A DNA stretch of 64,000 nucleotides from Altimarinus sp041659565 (GCA_041659565.1 JBAZXZ010000005.1:74889-138888); one strand, 5' to 3'; counted from the first letter of the stretch, positions 51,770 to 63,851 are shown. Made by a program: numbers and translations. The notes: generated by a model not told the origin, from the sequence alone.

Positions 51770-53631
51770 TTTTAATAGATTTTTCAAAAGTCATATCTCC
51801 AATATGAATTTCTAGATTTTTATCTCAAAATATAGAACAATATCTAATCATAGATAAAGATAAAATTAGAGATATTTATAAAAAAAATATATGAGATCTA
51901 GTTATTTGAAAATATAGTATATTTGATTTTTTAAACGAGGTAGAAAAATATTTAAAACAAGGTTATACAAAAATAGATTTAGAAAAACAAATATATAAGA
52001 TTCCTTTATTGGATGAGCATTTTTTAGAATTTTTATTAATCTTAAAGCAAGAATATAAATTAATTCTTGTTTCTGATATTTATAAAGAATTATGAATAGA
52101 ATTATCTAAAACTTTATCAAAATATTTTGATAATTTTATTTTTTCTTTTGAAGAAGGACATAAAAAATCCCAAAAACAATTTTGGGAAATTATTTCAAAA
52201 AAGATAGATTTTGATACTGTAAAATTATTTATAGATGATAAAGAAGAAAATATTAGTTTAGCTAATTCTTTTTGAATTGATTGAATCATATATATATCTT
52301 TAAATGAATCTAAGAAAAATATTTTTAAAAAAATATTTAATTATCATGAAAATATCATTTTATGAGCTTGAGCTTCTTGAATACTTTATTGATATTTTCT
52401 AAATAAACATTCCAAAAATGATTTTCTTATTTTGGAAAAGGAAAACTACTCATTATGATTAATGAATAGTTTTAAAATTTGAGAATCTTATTATGATTTA
52501 TGATGACATGCTTTACATGATAAAAATAATAATATAAAAGAATTTTTAGAAAAAGAATGAGAAATAAATCACTATAGACAAAAAAGAAAAGCTTATATTG
52601 ATTATAAAGATTCTTATATTCCTTTTCCATTTCAATTACATCTAAATTATTTAGAAGAAAAAGAAAAAAATGAATGCATAGAAGACTTTTTTAAGACTTA
52701 TACAATAAATAAAGGTAAAACTGCTGTGAATCTAAAAGATTATCTAAAAATTAAGTTTTGAAATGGTATTTATAAATATTTTCTAAAAGAATATAATGAG
52801 AAAATATGGAAAACAAATCTAGGTGAAATTTCATCAAACTTTAAAGATAGAATATATTTCGAAAATATTGATACACTATTGCATGGCTATCTAGAAAAGA
52901 ATGAAGATAACTATTGACCAAATAATTATATAAATTACCCAATGCAAAAATGATACCAAGAATATCTAAATAATTTTCATAATAATGTGAAAAATAATAT
53001 TTTAAATAATATAAACATAAAAAAAATTGATGTCGTAAATAAATTGATTTACACAGATAATTGAATATATGCATATAATAATATAATCTCAACTATTCCT
53101 ATAAATGAACTAATAAAAATTTGCGATTTAGATTATAATATAAATGAATTTAAATACTTATCTTTACAAATAGTTGCTATACTAACAAAAAAAGTACTTG
53201 AAGAAAAACAAAGAATTTACAATAAAGATAAAAAATATTATTTTCATAAATGTGTTTTAAATTCTAATTCTTCAGAATTTTTAAAAAATAAAGATGAATT
53301 TATTTTCCAATTTGAAAATTCATACAAAAATTGAAAAAAAATAGATCAAGAAAAACTAATACAAAATAATATTGATTTTTTGATATCAAAAGGATTTATA
53401 GAAAACAAAGATGATATTCTAAAAATTGATTATAAAGAAATACAATATTGATATCCTATTCAAACTATTAAAATGATTTCTTTAAAAACTGAAATTATAC
53501 AAAAATTAAACTCACTTGATATTTATACTTTATGAAGATTTTGAAACTGGGATTATATAAATTTTGATAAAGTTATTTTAGATACTATTAAATTATATAA
53601 TAAAAAAGAAAATGAAAATATTATTATCTAG
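51757..53631 (+). CDS. HAD-like domain fused to a UDP-galactopyranose-mutase-like FAD protein
   Basis: 624 aa. Residues 1-195 resemble a HAD phosphatase: IDFSKVISP (D8, but S10 replaces the second Asp), LILVSDIYKEL and KLFIDDKEENI. From about 198 a dinucleotide fold begins: ILGAGASGILYGYF (G203-x-G205-x2-G208), LGGHALHDKN (248-257) and the later FPFQLHLNYL, the pattern of UGM and related protoporphyrinogen-oxidase-like flavoproteins that make or use sugar nucleotides. The rest is divergent. Joining a possibly inactive HAD with a mutase-like flavoprotein is unusual. Coupled by overlap to both neighbours (13 and 20 bases). Confidence 0.72.
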
Positions 53632-54745
53632 TCAAGATTTTGGATATTGACCAACAACTCAAATGTTTAGTTTTATTAAACATTTATTAATTCACTGATT
53701 TGCTTGAGAGATTTTTATTAAAAATAATAGTTCAAGTAAAATCTTTTATGATAATTTTATAAAAGATAATAATTGAATTAATATTTATTTAGTAGATAAT
53801 TATTCTTGAAATTATGATAAATATATTTGATTTTATGATCCTGAAATAATATTTGAATGAAAAAGAAAATGAAAAAAAACTATTTTTCTATGTAACCTTA
53901 CTTTCTTATGGAATGATGAATTAATAAAAAAATATGAAAATTGAGTAGATTTTAATAATTTAAATTTTCAAAATATAAGTAATTATCATGAAATAATTTT
54001 ACTTTGATATTTAATTGCAGATAAAATATTTATAAGAAAAACAGATTGAATAAATAAAGAATGATTATTATATAAATTAATAAAAGAAAAATTATCTTTG
54101 ATTTGACCAATAATTTATCCTAAAATCTATAAAAGAAATAAAAAAGATTTTATACTAATCCAATTTTGATGACAAGTTAATCCTATAAGTTCTATCGATT
54201 TCTATGAAGTTTATTTTAAATTAATTAAAAATATATTATCTGAAATAAATATAGAAAAAATAATAATAGTAAATCCATTATTAAAAGACATAACTAAAAA
54301 GATTTTTACAAAAGATAAAATTATAACTACATTATCACAAGAAAAATACCAAAAATTATTATCAGAAACTCAAGCTTTATTTTCTCCATTTTGAATAAAT
54401 ACCTTTTTTGAGAGTTCTTATTATGATATTCCAAATTATATCTTACCTGAACAACATTTATGACATATAAAATCAATAATTAAATATTTTTGAAATACAA
54501 AAAAAATAGAAAGCCAAAGTTTACTATTATATAATTTAGAAAAATACAATTTAAATTACGAAAATGAGATAGATTTTATAAAAATTTTACAAAATAAATA
54601 TGAAAATTTATTAGAATTTAATATAACAATTAATACTGATTTCTCTTATGAAAAATGAAAAAATTTGATAAATCTATTGAATTTAAATAAAGATATTAAT
54701 AGTGGTATAGATATATTTATTAATGAAGTTATTATGATGCATTAA
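53612..54745 (+). CDS. Glycosyltransferase-like protein (GT-B type), truncated at the 3' end
   Basis: 377 aa. It begins MKILLSSQDFGYGPTTQMFS, the G-x-GPxxQ/M start of GT-B enzymes (MurG/CrtX-like), and the second Rossmann half includes FILIQFGGQVNPISSIDFY and ALFSPFGINTFFESSYYDIP with NYILPEQHLGH, like the donor-site region (PxxGxxTFxE). No catalytic histidine can be assigned. The ORF overlaps the flavoprotein gene by 20 bases. Its last seven codons (NEVIMMH) lie in a fragment of a fic gene in another frame, so the original C-terminus has probably been lost. Confidence 0.62.
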
Positions 54746-54778
54746 CTGTTGTTAGAAAAGTTCAAATGATTATAGAAA
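54725..54778 (+). pseudogene. Fragment of a second fic gene
   Basis: About 54 bases match fic at 48841-48891 (GAAGTTATTATGATGCATTA identical, then single-base insertions around TAGAAAAGTTCAAATGATTA). It lies at the end of the glycosyltransferase-like ORF and supplies its stop codon. This is the footprint of a recombination between the two loci. Confidence 0.75.
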
Positions 54779-54790
54779 TGCAAATACTTT

Positions 54791-55219
54791 TTACTTCACT
54801 CCAGTTGTTCCAAATCATCCTCTATCATTGTTATTCATACTTTCAACAAGTTCAAATTCTGGAGTTTCTATTTTTACAAAAACTCATTGTCAGATTCTAG
54901 TTCCTGCTTCTAGTACTTGTCTTTTACCAGATAGGTTATAGTAAGGAAATTTGATTGTATCATTGTCTCCACAGTAATCATTGTCTATAATTCAAACTGA
55001 ATTAACTTGTATAAGTCAGTGTTTTTTATAAGTAGAACTTCTAGGTGCAGTTTGAAGCATATATCATTTTGGTATTTCAACTACAAGTCCAGTTTCAACT
55101 AGTTTAAAATCTCCAGGCTCAAAGATCTCTTCATTTAGACATCTAAAATCAAAAGCACAAGCTCCAGGAGTCTCATAATTAACTCATTTACCATCAAGGG
55201 ATTTAATTCTTACTTTCAT
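54791..55219 (-). CDS. dut: dUTP diphosphatase
   Basis: 142 aa, trimeric dUTPase length. Motifs 1-5 in order: ACAFDFRC, PRSSTYKKHGL, NSVGIIDNDYCGDNDTIKF (catalytic D in IIDNDY), RIGQGVFVKI and RGGFGTTG at the end. Hydrolyses dUTP to dUMP, the partner reaction to dCTP deaminase at 27894. Start at ATG 55219 next to a long foldback, which may carry its promoter. The final Phe-rich motif 5 (RGGFGTTGVK) is complete. Confidence 0.97.
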
Positions 55220-55226
55220 AAATTTT

Positions 55227-55390
55227 AAGGAATAACGAAATAATTCTTTCGCAATAATAAAAATCTAGATTTTTTAGATAAAAATTATGCAAAAATTTTT
55301 TGTTTAGCATGTCCTAAGCAAAAAATTTTTAAATAATTTTTAGAAAAAAAGATAATTTTTTTATAGATTTGAATTATTTCGTTATTCCTT
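55227..55390. repeat. 164-nt foldback with 20-bp perfect arms
   Basis: AAGGAATAACGAAATAATTC (55227-55246) and its complement at 55371-55390. Inside, an imperfect palindrome occupies 55291-55330 (AAAAATTTTTTGTTTAGC / CTAAGCAAAAAATTTTT), with further partial pairing between. The right arm contains the stop codon of gpsA and the left arm borders dut. Comparable in build to the element at 2437-2560 but unrelated in sequence. Confidence 0.75.
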
Positions 55391-56345
55391 AATTAGGAAA
55401 TAATATTTTTTTTCAAAGTTCTTTAGTTATTGTAAAATCATCTTTGTCTTGGATTATTTTATAAACTCATTTTAGAGTCTCATATCATTCAGCTATTTTT
55501 TTCTCATTTCTAATAGTCTCAAGAACTTCTTTAACTTTATGTCACTCTCAAACTAATCTTCAGAAGTACCTGTTTCTAGAGTTTCAAAAACAAGTGGCAA
55601 TCAAGTCTCATCATATAGCGAAAGTATCAAATTTTATACGATCATCTCATCAAAGTAATTTAAATAATTTCTTGTATTCTGTGTAGTATTCACAAAAAAA
55701 GTATCATAAACTAGATGCTCAAAGTCATAATCATTCTTGGTATCAAGTAAAGATAGCGAATATATTTTTTAAAGCTCAAGCTAATTCTATATTTTTTACA
55801 CTTCAAATACATAAATTTACTTTAAATATAGGAGTCTCAAAATAATTTTTTAGTACATTTCATAGAGCCTCACTTTCAGCTCATATAGTTGCTCATATTA
55901 TATTTCATTTTACTACATCTGCTGCTATCATTCATCATGAAAGAGAAGTATAATTATAAGAAATTCAAGTTAATACATTTTTTAAGTCATCTCATACAGT
56001 ATTTAAAGTTTTATTATTTATTCATTTTGCTAGGTTTAAAATAGTTACTCAAGGTTTTATCTGTTTTTTAATATCATTGAAAAAAGGGAGAACAAATTGA
56101 CAAGGTAATGATAAAATTAGTAAGTCTATGCTAGGTAATATCTCTTCGATATTGTCTATAAATACTATATTTTTTCCTAATTTAGCTCACTCAAAAAAGT
56201 AAGGATGTTTTCTGAAATTTTTTAGGTAACTTGATACTAAGTCATTTTTTTCATAAGCATAAATTGTATCGCCTTTATTTTTTTTAGAAATATGGTTCAA
56301 TATAGCAAATCAAAAAGCTCCTACTCAAATGATTAATGTTTTCAA
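55389..56345 (-). CDS. gpsA: Glycerol-3-phosphate dehydrogenase, GpsA type
   Basis: 318 aa from a TTG start; no ATG or GTG exists before the preceding in-frame stop. Rossmann NAD(P) motif GVGAFG (G7-x-G9-x2-G12), then ILNLAKGINNKTL, TSLSGGMIAADVVKG and the substrate region CIGSVKNIELAGALKNIFAI (K near 195), matching GpsA's KN-x-A motif. It makes sn-glycerol 3-phosphate for phospholipids or glycerol-containing wall polymers. Length a little short of the usual 330. The stop codon lies in the arm of a foldback. Confidence 0.9.
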
Positions 56346-56407
56346 TAAGTCATAGTTAGGATATAATATCTAAATTAAATTTTATAAATAAAATCATAAA
56401 TTGCAAA

Positions 56408-56445
56408 TAAAAAAGATTAGGAAAATTGCTTTTTCTAATCTTTTT
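56408..56445. terminator. Terminator-like hairpin between sortase and gpsA
   Basis: AAAAAAGATTAGGAAAA / TTTTTCTAATCTTTTT around a TTGC loop, with an A run on one side and a T run on the other. Followed by a second short arm pair CTCCC / GGGAG. Confidence 0.75.
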
Positions 56446-56487
56446 AACTATTCCTTCTCCCTTTGGGAGAGTGGGTAGGGTGAGGGC

Positions 56488-57411
56488 TTATTTTACTTCT
56501 TTTAATTCTCAAGTTACTACTAATCTATTTAGTGTAGTTCAAATTGGCCAACAAGTCATTATCATTACTTGAGCCTTTGTTTTATTTCATTTAAAAATTG
56601 ATACATTTCCAGGAGATATAACACTTTTTTGTTTTATTGTATAAACATATTTTTTCTGGTTATAATAAACAATAATCTCATCTCAAAAGGTTACATTATT
56701 TAGTGTAGAAAATACATCATTGAAATCTCAATTTACCCATGGAAAATTTGAAGAATGTCAGAAAATAAAAGAGTTTCATATTTCTCCAGGTTTTACACTT
56801 CCAGGGTATCTTATAACTCATTTTTCTAATTCTTTCATAAATATATCATTTAATTCAGATTGTCATGTTACAGTTCTATTTTTTATATCCAATAAAGGTA
56901 TATTTTTTCATATTTTTGGGATAATAATTCTATTTTCGTATGGAGTTATATCTATATCTAAACTTGGTTTTTCTTCTTTTAGATTAACAAAAGTTTTTAG
57001 AGAATTGTTTAGTATTGCATCATCATTTTTTTCTTTTTTTTGTTCTTTTACATTGTCATTTGTTATATTTGTAGCTTTTACTGAATTTAATAAAGAATCA
57101 TTTGTTGCTGCTACTTCATCTTTTTGTATATAACTATTTGCTATATTTATATATGCTTTGTAATTTGTTGTTACCATAAGTAACATAAATATACTAAAAG
57201 AAGTTAATAAGTATTTACTTAAAAAACTAAGAGATATTTTGATATTTTTAAAATTGATAAAACCAAAATTGAAAATTGATTTTGTTTTTTCTGTATCTTC
57301 AAGTAATTCTTGTAATAATAAAAAATCTTTTTCATAATTAATTTCATGAGATTCGATATTATTTTCATTTATTTGATTTTCACTTTCTAAAAGAGGGTCT
57401 TTAGTTTCCAT
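56488..57411 (-). CDS. Sortase
   Basis: 307 aa. Catalytic triad: H219 (SFIFGHSSNFPW), C287 (MTCWPIGTTLNRLVVTG, the TLxTC position) and R296. A transmembrane segment (KYLLTSFSIFMLLMVTT, about 66-82) follows an acidic cytosolic start (METKDPLLESENQ). The N-terminal location of the single anchor suits class D/E-type housekeeping or pilin sortases. Sortases join surface proteins to the cell wall, which implies a peptidoglycan wall exposed to the outside. No LPxTG substrate was found in the window. Confidence 0.92.
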
Positions 57412-57494
57412 TTTTATTTTAGTTATATTTTATTTTTATTTTTGTAATTTAATTATATCATATGTATTTTTTTATGGCAAAAAATTGATTATTT

Positions 57495-57662
57495 TTAAAT
57501 TTGACTTCAGTTTTCTATAGTTCATAGAATAGAATTCCTATAGTTTTTAAAAGCTTCCAAACAACTTGGATCAATCAAACCATCTAAATTATCTAAACTA
57601 TCATTTAAATCAGTTTGGTTACAATTAGTTATAAAATATTGGTCTAATCTTGGGCTGTGCAT
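57495..57662 (-). CDS. Small hypothetical protein
   Basis: 55 aa, MHSPRLDQYFITNCNQTDLN to GTIENGSQI. Not recognised. It starts 30 bases after the PilB-type ATPase gene and runs in the same direction, so it may be the last gene of that unit. The two cysteines and acidic stretch (LDNLDGLIDPSCLEAFK) look protein-like. It could still be a chance ORF. Confidence 0.45.
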
Positions 57663-57692
57663 TTTTCCGTAATTAAATAGTAAAAAATATTT

Positions 57693-59033
57693 TTAGTTTC
57701 ATATAACACTTATAACCTCTTCAAGACTTGTTTCTCATAAGACTACTTTAATTAAAGCATCTTCTTTTATAGGAAACATTCAGTCTCATACAGCTTGTAT
57801 TTCAAGCTGGTTTTTGTTTGCTCATTTTAGTATTAGTTCTTCCATCTTATCAGTCATTTCTAGAACTTCATAAAATCATACTCTTCATTTATATCATGTT
57901 TTATTACATTTATCACATCCAAATTCTGCTTGTCTATACAAAGTTAAATCTTCTTTATTCTTTATATATCTTCATACTTTTCACACTATGTATTCTTTTA
58001 TTCTATCATCTGCTTTATAAGATTCTTTACAATGTATACAAAGTTTTCTTCATAATCTTTGAGAAATTATAAATCTAAGAGATGATGTAATAAGTAGTGG
58101 ATCAATTCACAAGTTTACAAGTCTCTGAATAGTATGTACTGCTGAATTTGTATGCAAAGTAGAAAAAACAATATGTCCAGTAATACTGGCCTCTATAGCA
58201 AGTTTAGCAGTTTCTTCATCTCTTATTTCTCATACCATTATTATATCAGGATCTTGTCTAAGAAGCGATCTAAGTCAATTAGCAAAAGAAAAATTAATTC
58301 AGGCATTTATTTGTGTATGATTAACTCAAGGGATTCTGTATTCTACAGGATCTTCTAGAGTTGAGATATTGTTTTTTTCAGCATCAAATTGAGAAAGTAG
58401 AGAAAATAAAGTTGTTGATTTACCTGATCAAGTTGGTCATACAGCCAAAATCATACCATAATTATCCTGAAGATGTTTTTTTATTTTTACCATATTGTAT
58501 GGCATAATTCATAGTTCTTTTAATTCAGGTGGTTTACTATCTTTTTTCAAAATTCTTATAACACATTTTTCTCAATATATTGTTGGTATTATTGATACTC
58601 TTAAATCTAGAGTTTTTCAGGCAAACAATTTATAATTTATTTTTCAGTCTTGGGGTAATCTATGTTCATCGATTCTTAGGTAAGACATTATTTTTATTCT
58701 TGCGATAAAACTATCTTTTTGTTCTATAGGGAACTCTTTGTATTTTATAAAATTTCAATCAACTCTAAATCTTATTTTCAATGCATTTTCAGTTGGTTCT
58801 ATATGTATATCAGAAGCTCATAATCATAGAGCTTGAATTATAATATCGTTTATATATGTGATTATAAATGTATCATCATTTTTCTTTGGATTATTTGATA
58901 TAGTTAAATCCGAATCTATTCCTTTTTTATTATTATTATCAGAACTTCAAATATTAAACAAGTCATCCACATTTTTTGGACTTGTTCAAATTTTGTTTAT
59001 TCCAGATTTATCTAAAAAAGTTTGTAAATTCAC
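57693..59033 (-). CDS. pilB: PilB/GspE-type pilus assembly ATPase
   Basis: 446 aa from a GTG start. The start chosen is the only GTG/ATG between the upstream stop and the first conserved block. Walker A GPTGSGKS (199-206); the ASP box NISTLEDPVEYRIPG, Walker B DIIMVGEIRDEETAKLAIE and the HIS box TGHIVFSTLHTNSA follow. Four cysteines (CIHC, CDKC) form the zinc site typical of PilB and GspE. The short N-terminal domain (GLGASDIHIEP) is reduced from the usual size. It powers assembly of pili built from the prepilins at 8606, 17796, 18735 and 34746. Confidence 0.93.
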
Positions 59034-59084
59034 GGTATTTAAGATAAAAGATTAAGTACTTATTTAATACTATCATATAAACTA

Positions 59085-59113
59085 AAAAAACTCTACGATT
59101 AATAGAGTTTTTT
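59085..59113. terminator. Terminator near pilB
   Basis: AAAAAACTCTA / TAGAGTTTTTT around a seven-base loop, between the PBP stop codon and the pilB start. Confidence 0.75.
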
Positions 59114-59189
59114 AGTGAAAAATGCCTTGACAAGTTAGTGAATTAAGATAATAGACTAGTAGAATACAGAATACAGAATTAAAAGGAGG

Positions 59190-62100
59190 TTAATTAATTA
59201 TTTCTAAATTTATATCCTCACTTGCTTTATTTCCTGAGTTATCAATTGCTTCGACTTTTATTGTATGGTTTCAAATTTCTAGGTTTGCTCAAGAGATAGC
59301 ATAAACAAAATCACTATCTGTTATTCAAAGTTTTACAGGTTTTAAATCTATATATATATTTATAGATTTTATACTACCATTATCAACAACTTCTCATCTC
59401 AGATTAAATTCTTCTCAATTGTTATATAATTTGATACTTTTATCAATTGGATTTTTAATAGTTATTGTAGGTGCAATATTATCTTGATCTACTACTTCTA
59501 TTTCTTTTGTTTCATCTGCAGAGTAATATTCATTATTAACGGCTCTTATAGTAATATTGTATACTCATTTGTAATTATCAGGGATTTTAAAATTTCATTT
59601 GTATGATCATTCTTTTTTTCAAGGCAGAGAGATTGTATCAATTTTTATTTCATCTAATAATATATCTATTTTGATTATAGGAGAATCACCTCTATAAGCC
59701 AATTCTATATAATTTATTCAAGTTAGTAATTGGTCTTTTGCATTTATTTTTGAAGCAATTTGTATATTTCATACTGTTGGATTTTCTTCTCTTTTACATA
59801 TAGTATCTTGTATTACATCAGAAGAATCAACTAGGTCTCATAAGGTTTCTTTATATTTTCAACTTCTAACCCATTCTTGTATAGGTCATTCCCATGCTGG
59901 GTTTTCAGGAAGTAAAGAATGTATATCAACAGTATAAATTTCTTTTATTCATGCCTCTGGAGTTAATTCACTTATTTTTCAATTACATAAAGCATCTACT
60001 TTTATAGTTTTTAATCAAGTTCATTGTCAAGTAGGTAGATTTTTAAACATAGATACATTTGTTAAATCTTCTCTAAATCATTCTTCTGTAGCAAATCATG
60101 TTAATTTAGATATTGTCATTGTTTTTACTCATTCTGGTCTTTTCCAATCTAATACTTTCTTATCTTTATGTGCAAAAATCATAAAATCTCTCCATATAGG
60201 TCAAGCAGCATTTAATCAATCTCAACTCATATTAACTTCTTTTCAATCAGTATTTCAAACCCAAACTACAGTTGTTATTTGAGGAGTATATCATATAGTC
60301 CACAAGTTTCTTGGCAATTTTATTTTTTTACCATTTTTTTCATATTGCATTGTTGAAGTTCAAGTTTTTGCTGCTACTTTTCTACCAGGAATGGATACGA
60401 AAGCATTCCATGAAGCTGGTCTAGATGAAGTATCGCTAAGTATAGAATTCATTATATAGGCTGTAGTAGAATCTAAAACTTGTTCTTTTTTAGTTGTCTT
60501 ATTTTGTTCTTCTATAACTACTCACTTAGAATCAAGTATCTTTACTATAGGATTAATTTCCTTTTTTTCTCATAAGTTAGCGAATACAGTATATGCTTCT
60601 GCCATCTCAAGGGGAGTAACTTCAACTGTTCAAAGTCATATAGATGCTCAATATCTTCAATCTTCAGCAATATTATAAAATCAAAGTTTTTTAGCTAATT
60701 CAACTACTTTTTTTTCTCATCATCATAAATATACCATTTTTATTGCAGGAATATTTCTACTATTATCTAAAGCTGTTGATACATTCATAAGTCAGTTAAA
60801 CTTTCAATCAAAATCTGATGGGGTATATCACCCTGGAAAATTTGTTTGTAAATCAAAAATAGGAGTTTTTGATCATATAGTATTTGTATCAATTGCTTGA
60901 GCATAAACAATAGGTTTAAAACTAGATCAAGGTTGTAGACGAGATGTTATCATATTTACATTTCATCAATTATCTATATCAAAATAGTCTTTTCATCATA
61001 CCATAGCAAGTATATCCCCAGTTGTATTATCTATACTTACTAAAGCATCATTATTTGCATTAAACCTTTTTGCATTTGTTGCTCCATATTTTTCAATTAA
61101 TTCTTCAGCTTTGTCTTGTAATTTTGAATCTATTGTAGTATATATTTTTAATCATCCTAAATCCATAAACTCTTTACCATACTTTTTTTCTAGATATTCT
61201 TTTATATAAAGTACAAAATGGGCTGCTTTTATTCTTTCTATATTTTTTTCAAATTTAAATCAAATAGATGAGATTACAGAAGTTTTATAATCGTCAAATT
61301 TTATATAATTATCTTCAAGCATTCTTTGAAGTATAAAATCTTTTCTTCATGTTTGGTATTCAATTATTTTTCAGTCATTTTTTATTTGGATACTATTTAA
61401 AAACTCCAGTAGTTTAGAAAAATCAAATAATGAACATCAATCTTTATCAACTATAAAAGAATTCTTTTTGTGATAATCTTTATTTATTCAACAAATAAGA
61501 CTTGTTGAATCTGAGATTTTTTTTGATTTTAGACTTTCTAGATATTTCAAAAGAGGATTTATATCATTAGCATAAGTTATCTTATCTTTTTCATTTAGAA
61601 TCTTAATCTGATTTGTAGGCTCTTTCTCATCATATATATATGCATATCATAATAATCTATCAGCATGAGTATAAGGAGAATAATAAGAAGGTCATTTTGG
61701 TAAAGATGCCAATATGCTTGATTCTAATATTCCTAGGTCTTTTGCAGATTTTCCAAAGAAAGTCTTAGATGCTTGTTCTATACCATAAGAATTACTTCAA
61801 AATTCAATTTTATTTAAATATAATTCTAGTATCTTTTCTTTTGATAGAGAAGAACTTAATTTATATGATAAATATATTTCTTTGATTTTTCTTTCTACCT
61901 TTCTTTCACTTCAAATTAATGTATTTCTTATAAGTTGCTGAGTTATTGTAGATGTTCATTCAACTTTATCAGTTTTTCATAATATATAATAAACAAAAGC
62001 TCAAAGCATTCTTTTTAAGTCTACTCATGAATTTTTAAGAAAAGTTTTATCTTCTCAAGCAACCAAAGCATTTGTCATATTTTTTGAAATATTTTCATAA

Positions 62101-62390
62101 GTCACATAAGTTCTATTTTCTTTATATATCTTGTAAAGTTCATTTCAGTCTTTATCATAGATAATTGATGATTTTGCTAAGTTTAAATTTTCTAGGTCTT
62201 TAACATCAGGTAAGGGTAATATATATTTTACATAAATAATTATTGTAGCTAAGATTAAGAATCAAGAAAATCCTATGATTGTATATAATCATATTTTTTT
62301 AAGTCTTTTTTTATTATCAAAAAAATCTAGAAAAGATTTATTTTTTTTGTATCTTATAAAGTCTGATGAATTATGTTTGAATCTATTCAT
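59190..62390 (-). CDS. Class A penicillin-binding protein (transglycosylase-transpeptidase)
   Basis: 1066 aa. A membrane anchor (about 38-58) is followed by the GT51 glycosyltransferase: EDKTFLKNSGVDLKRM (E113) and STITQQLIRNTL. The transpeptidase part has SSFKP (S489-x2-K492), SRN and KTGTST. The C-terminal 200 residues, after a cysteine pair, hold two Ig/fibronectin-like domains (PTVGNIQIASKINAKD, PTITIKNPIDKSIKLYN). This polymerises and cross-links peptidoglycan. LCP ligase is 33 bases upstream in the same operon. Longer than PBP1A by the added Ig-like domains, which may fix it to the wall. Confidence 0.93.
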
Positions 62391-62423
62391 ATTTATTAAG
62401 GGTTAGGATGTATCTGTTATTTA

Positions 62424-63851
62424 TTATTTTTCTTCTTTTTCTCAGTTAAAATCAGTTATATCTTTTAGGTCTTTTCATATTATAATTTCAATTTTTGTAT
62501 TTGGATTTTTAGAATAACGAGGTTTATCTACTTTTTCATATTTTCATTTTATAAAAAGTTTTAGAGCATCAAGAGTCTCTGTTTTGTCTCATAGATTATT
62601 ATATAAAATAGTTGTTTGTTCATATAAAACTCAATCAGTATTTCAAATTGAATCTTTTTCAGGAATATTAAATCAAAATTGTTGTAAATCATTTGCTAAG
62701 TACAAAGCTTGGTTTGCAACAGGCATAGAATTAAAAATATTGATTTCTTGTTTATCAATGAAAACTCAAGAATAATTAAATATAATATTTGAAAATCTCT
62801 GAATTTCACCATATTTTTCTAGATTATAATAACTTGCTCATCTTGGTATAACTACAGATGCTCATCAAAAATTTTCCATAGGAGGAGTATAAAGTATTCA
62901 TCACACAGCACAAACAGAAGCTCAATAAACACAAGAATTGTTTAGATTAAGAGAGATTATATTGTTTTTATCTCATAATTTTTTAAAATCAGAAGCAATT
63001 TTTAAAATTCAACTTAGTCATATATCTGTAGAAAAATAAGGACTAATTGTACTATACATCTTTTTTATTTTTATAGGATTATTAAAATATCCTTCTGAAA
63101 TCATTTTTTCTTTAATTGCAGAAAGTATTAACTGTTGTCTAAGTGATCTATCAAAGTCATTTGTACTATGCCTACTTCTAGCATACTTTAATGCAGTTTC
63201 TCAATCAAGTAACCAAGTTCATTTTTTCAATATAAAAGTAGTATATCATCATGTTGTATTAGGATAAGAATAATCAGCAATAGTTTCAGGAACATCTACT
63301 GTAATTCATCACAATAAATCGACAACTTGTTTAAATCAAGAAAAATCTATATTTACATAATAATCTATCTTTTCTCATGTAATTTGGCTGATTTTATTTT
63401 TTAGGTATTCCATAGCTTCTGCTTCTCATTTTGCAGGATCTAGATAGTGAATATATAGTCAATTTATCTTACCATATCTTGAATTATCATATTTAATATA
63501 AAAGTCTCTAGGAATTGATAACATAGAAACAATATTTTTATTTAAATCAATTGATACTAAAATTATTGAATCAGTCAATTCTCAACCACTATGATTTGCT
63601 CATCATCTTCAAGTTAACAGTATTTTAATTTTATTGTTATTGTCTTGATTTTGAGCTACATTGAATTTAAAATTACTTATTATGTTTCATAAATTAAAAT
63701 TGAAATCAAGACTCTTTATATTTTTAATAATAGATATTCATAAGAAACATATGAATAATATTGATATAAATCAAGCTAAAAAGAAGATACTTTTTTTGAA
63801 TCACCACATATTAGTTTTTATTTTCTTGGTTTTAAATCACACTGTCGGCAT
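62424..63851 (-). CDS. LytR-CpsA-Psr (LCP) family glycopolymer ligase
   Basis: 475 aa. A cytosolic basic start (MPTVGFKTKKIKTN) and one membrane span (SIFFLAGFISILFICFLG) precede the LCP domain: LTGRGGANHSGGELTDSIIL (D and R contacts), SIPRDFYIKY and ALKYARSRHSTNDFDRSLRQQ, the phosphate-binding arginines. LCP enzymes attach teichoic-acid-like polymers or capsule to peptidoglycan. A downstream ATG (63809) is an alternative start; the longer one is preferred because the extra residues are basic and precede the span. First gene of the LCP-PBP operon. Confidence 0.93.

Noticed and set aside
57818..58072. 84-codon plus-strand hydrophobic reading frame
   Set aside because: Antisense to the pilB gene in its C-terminal domain.
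59181..59189. AAAAGGAGG, a perfect Shine-Dalgarno-like string on the plus strand
   Set aside because: No start codon opens a real gene downstream on that strand; the PBP gene on the minus strand ends right there.
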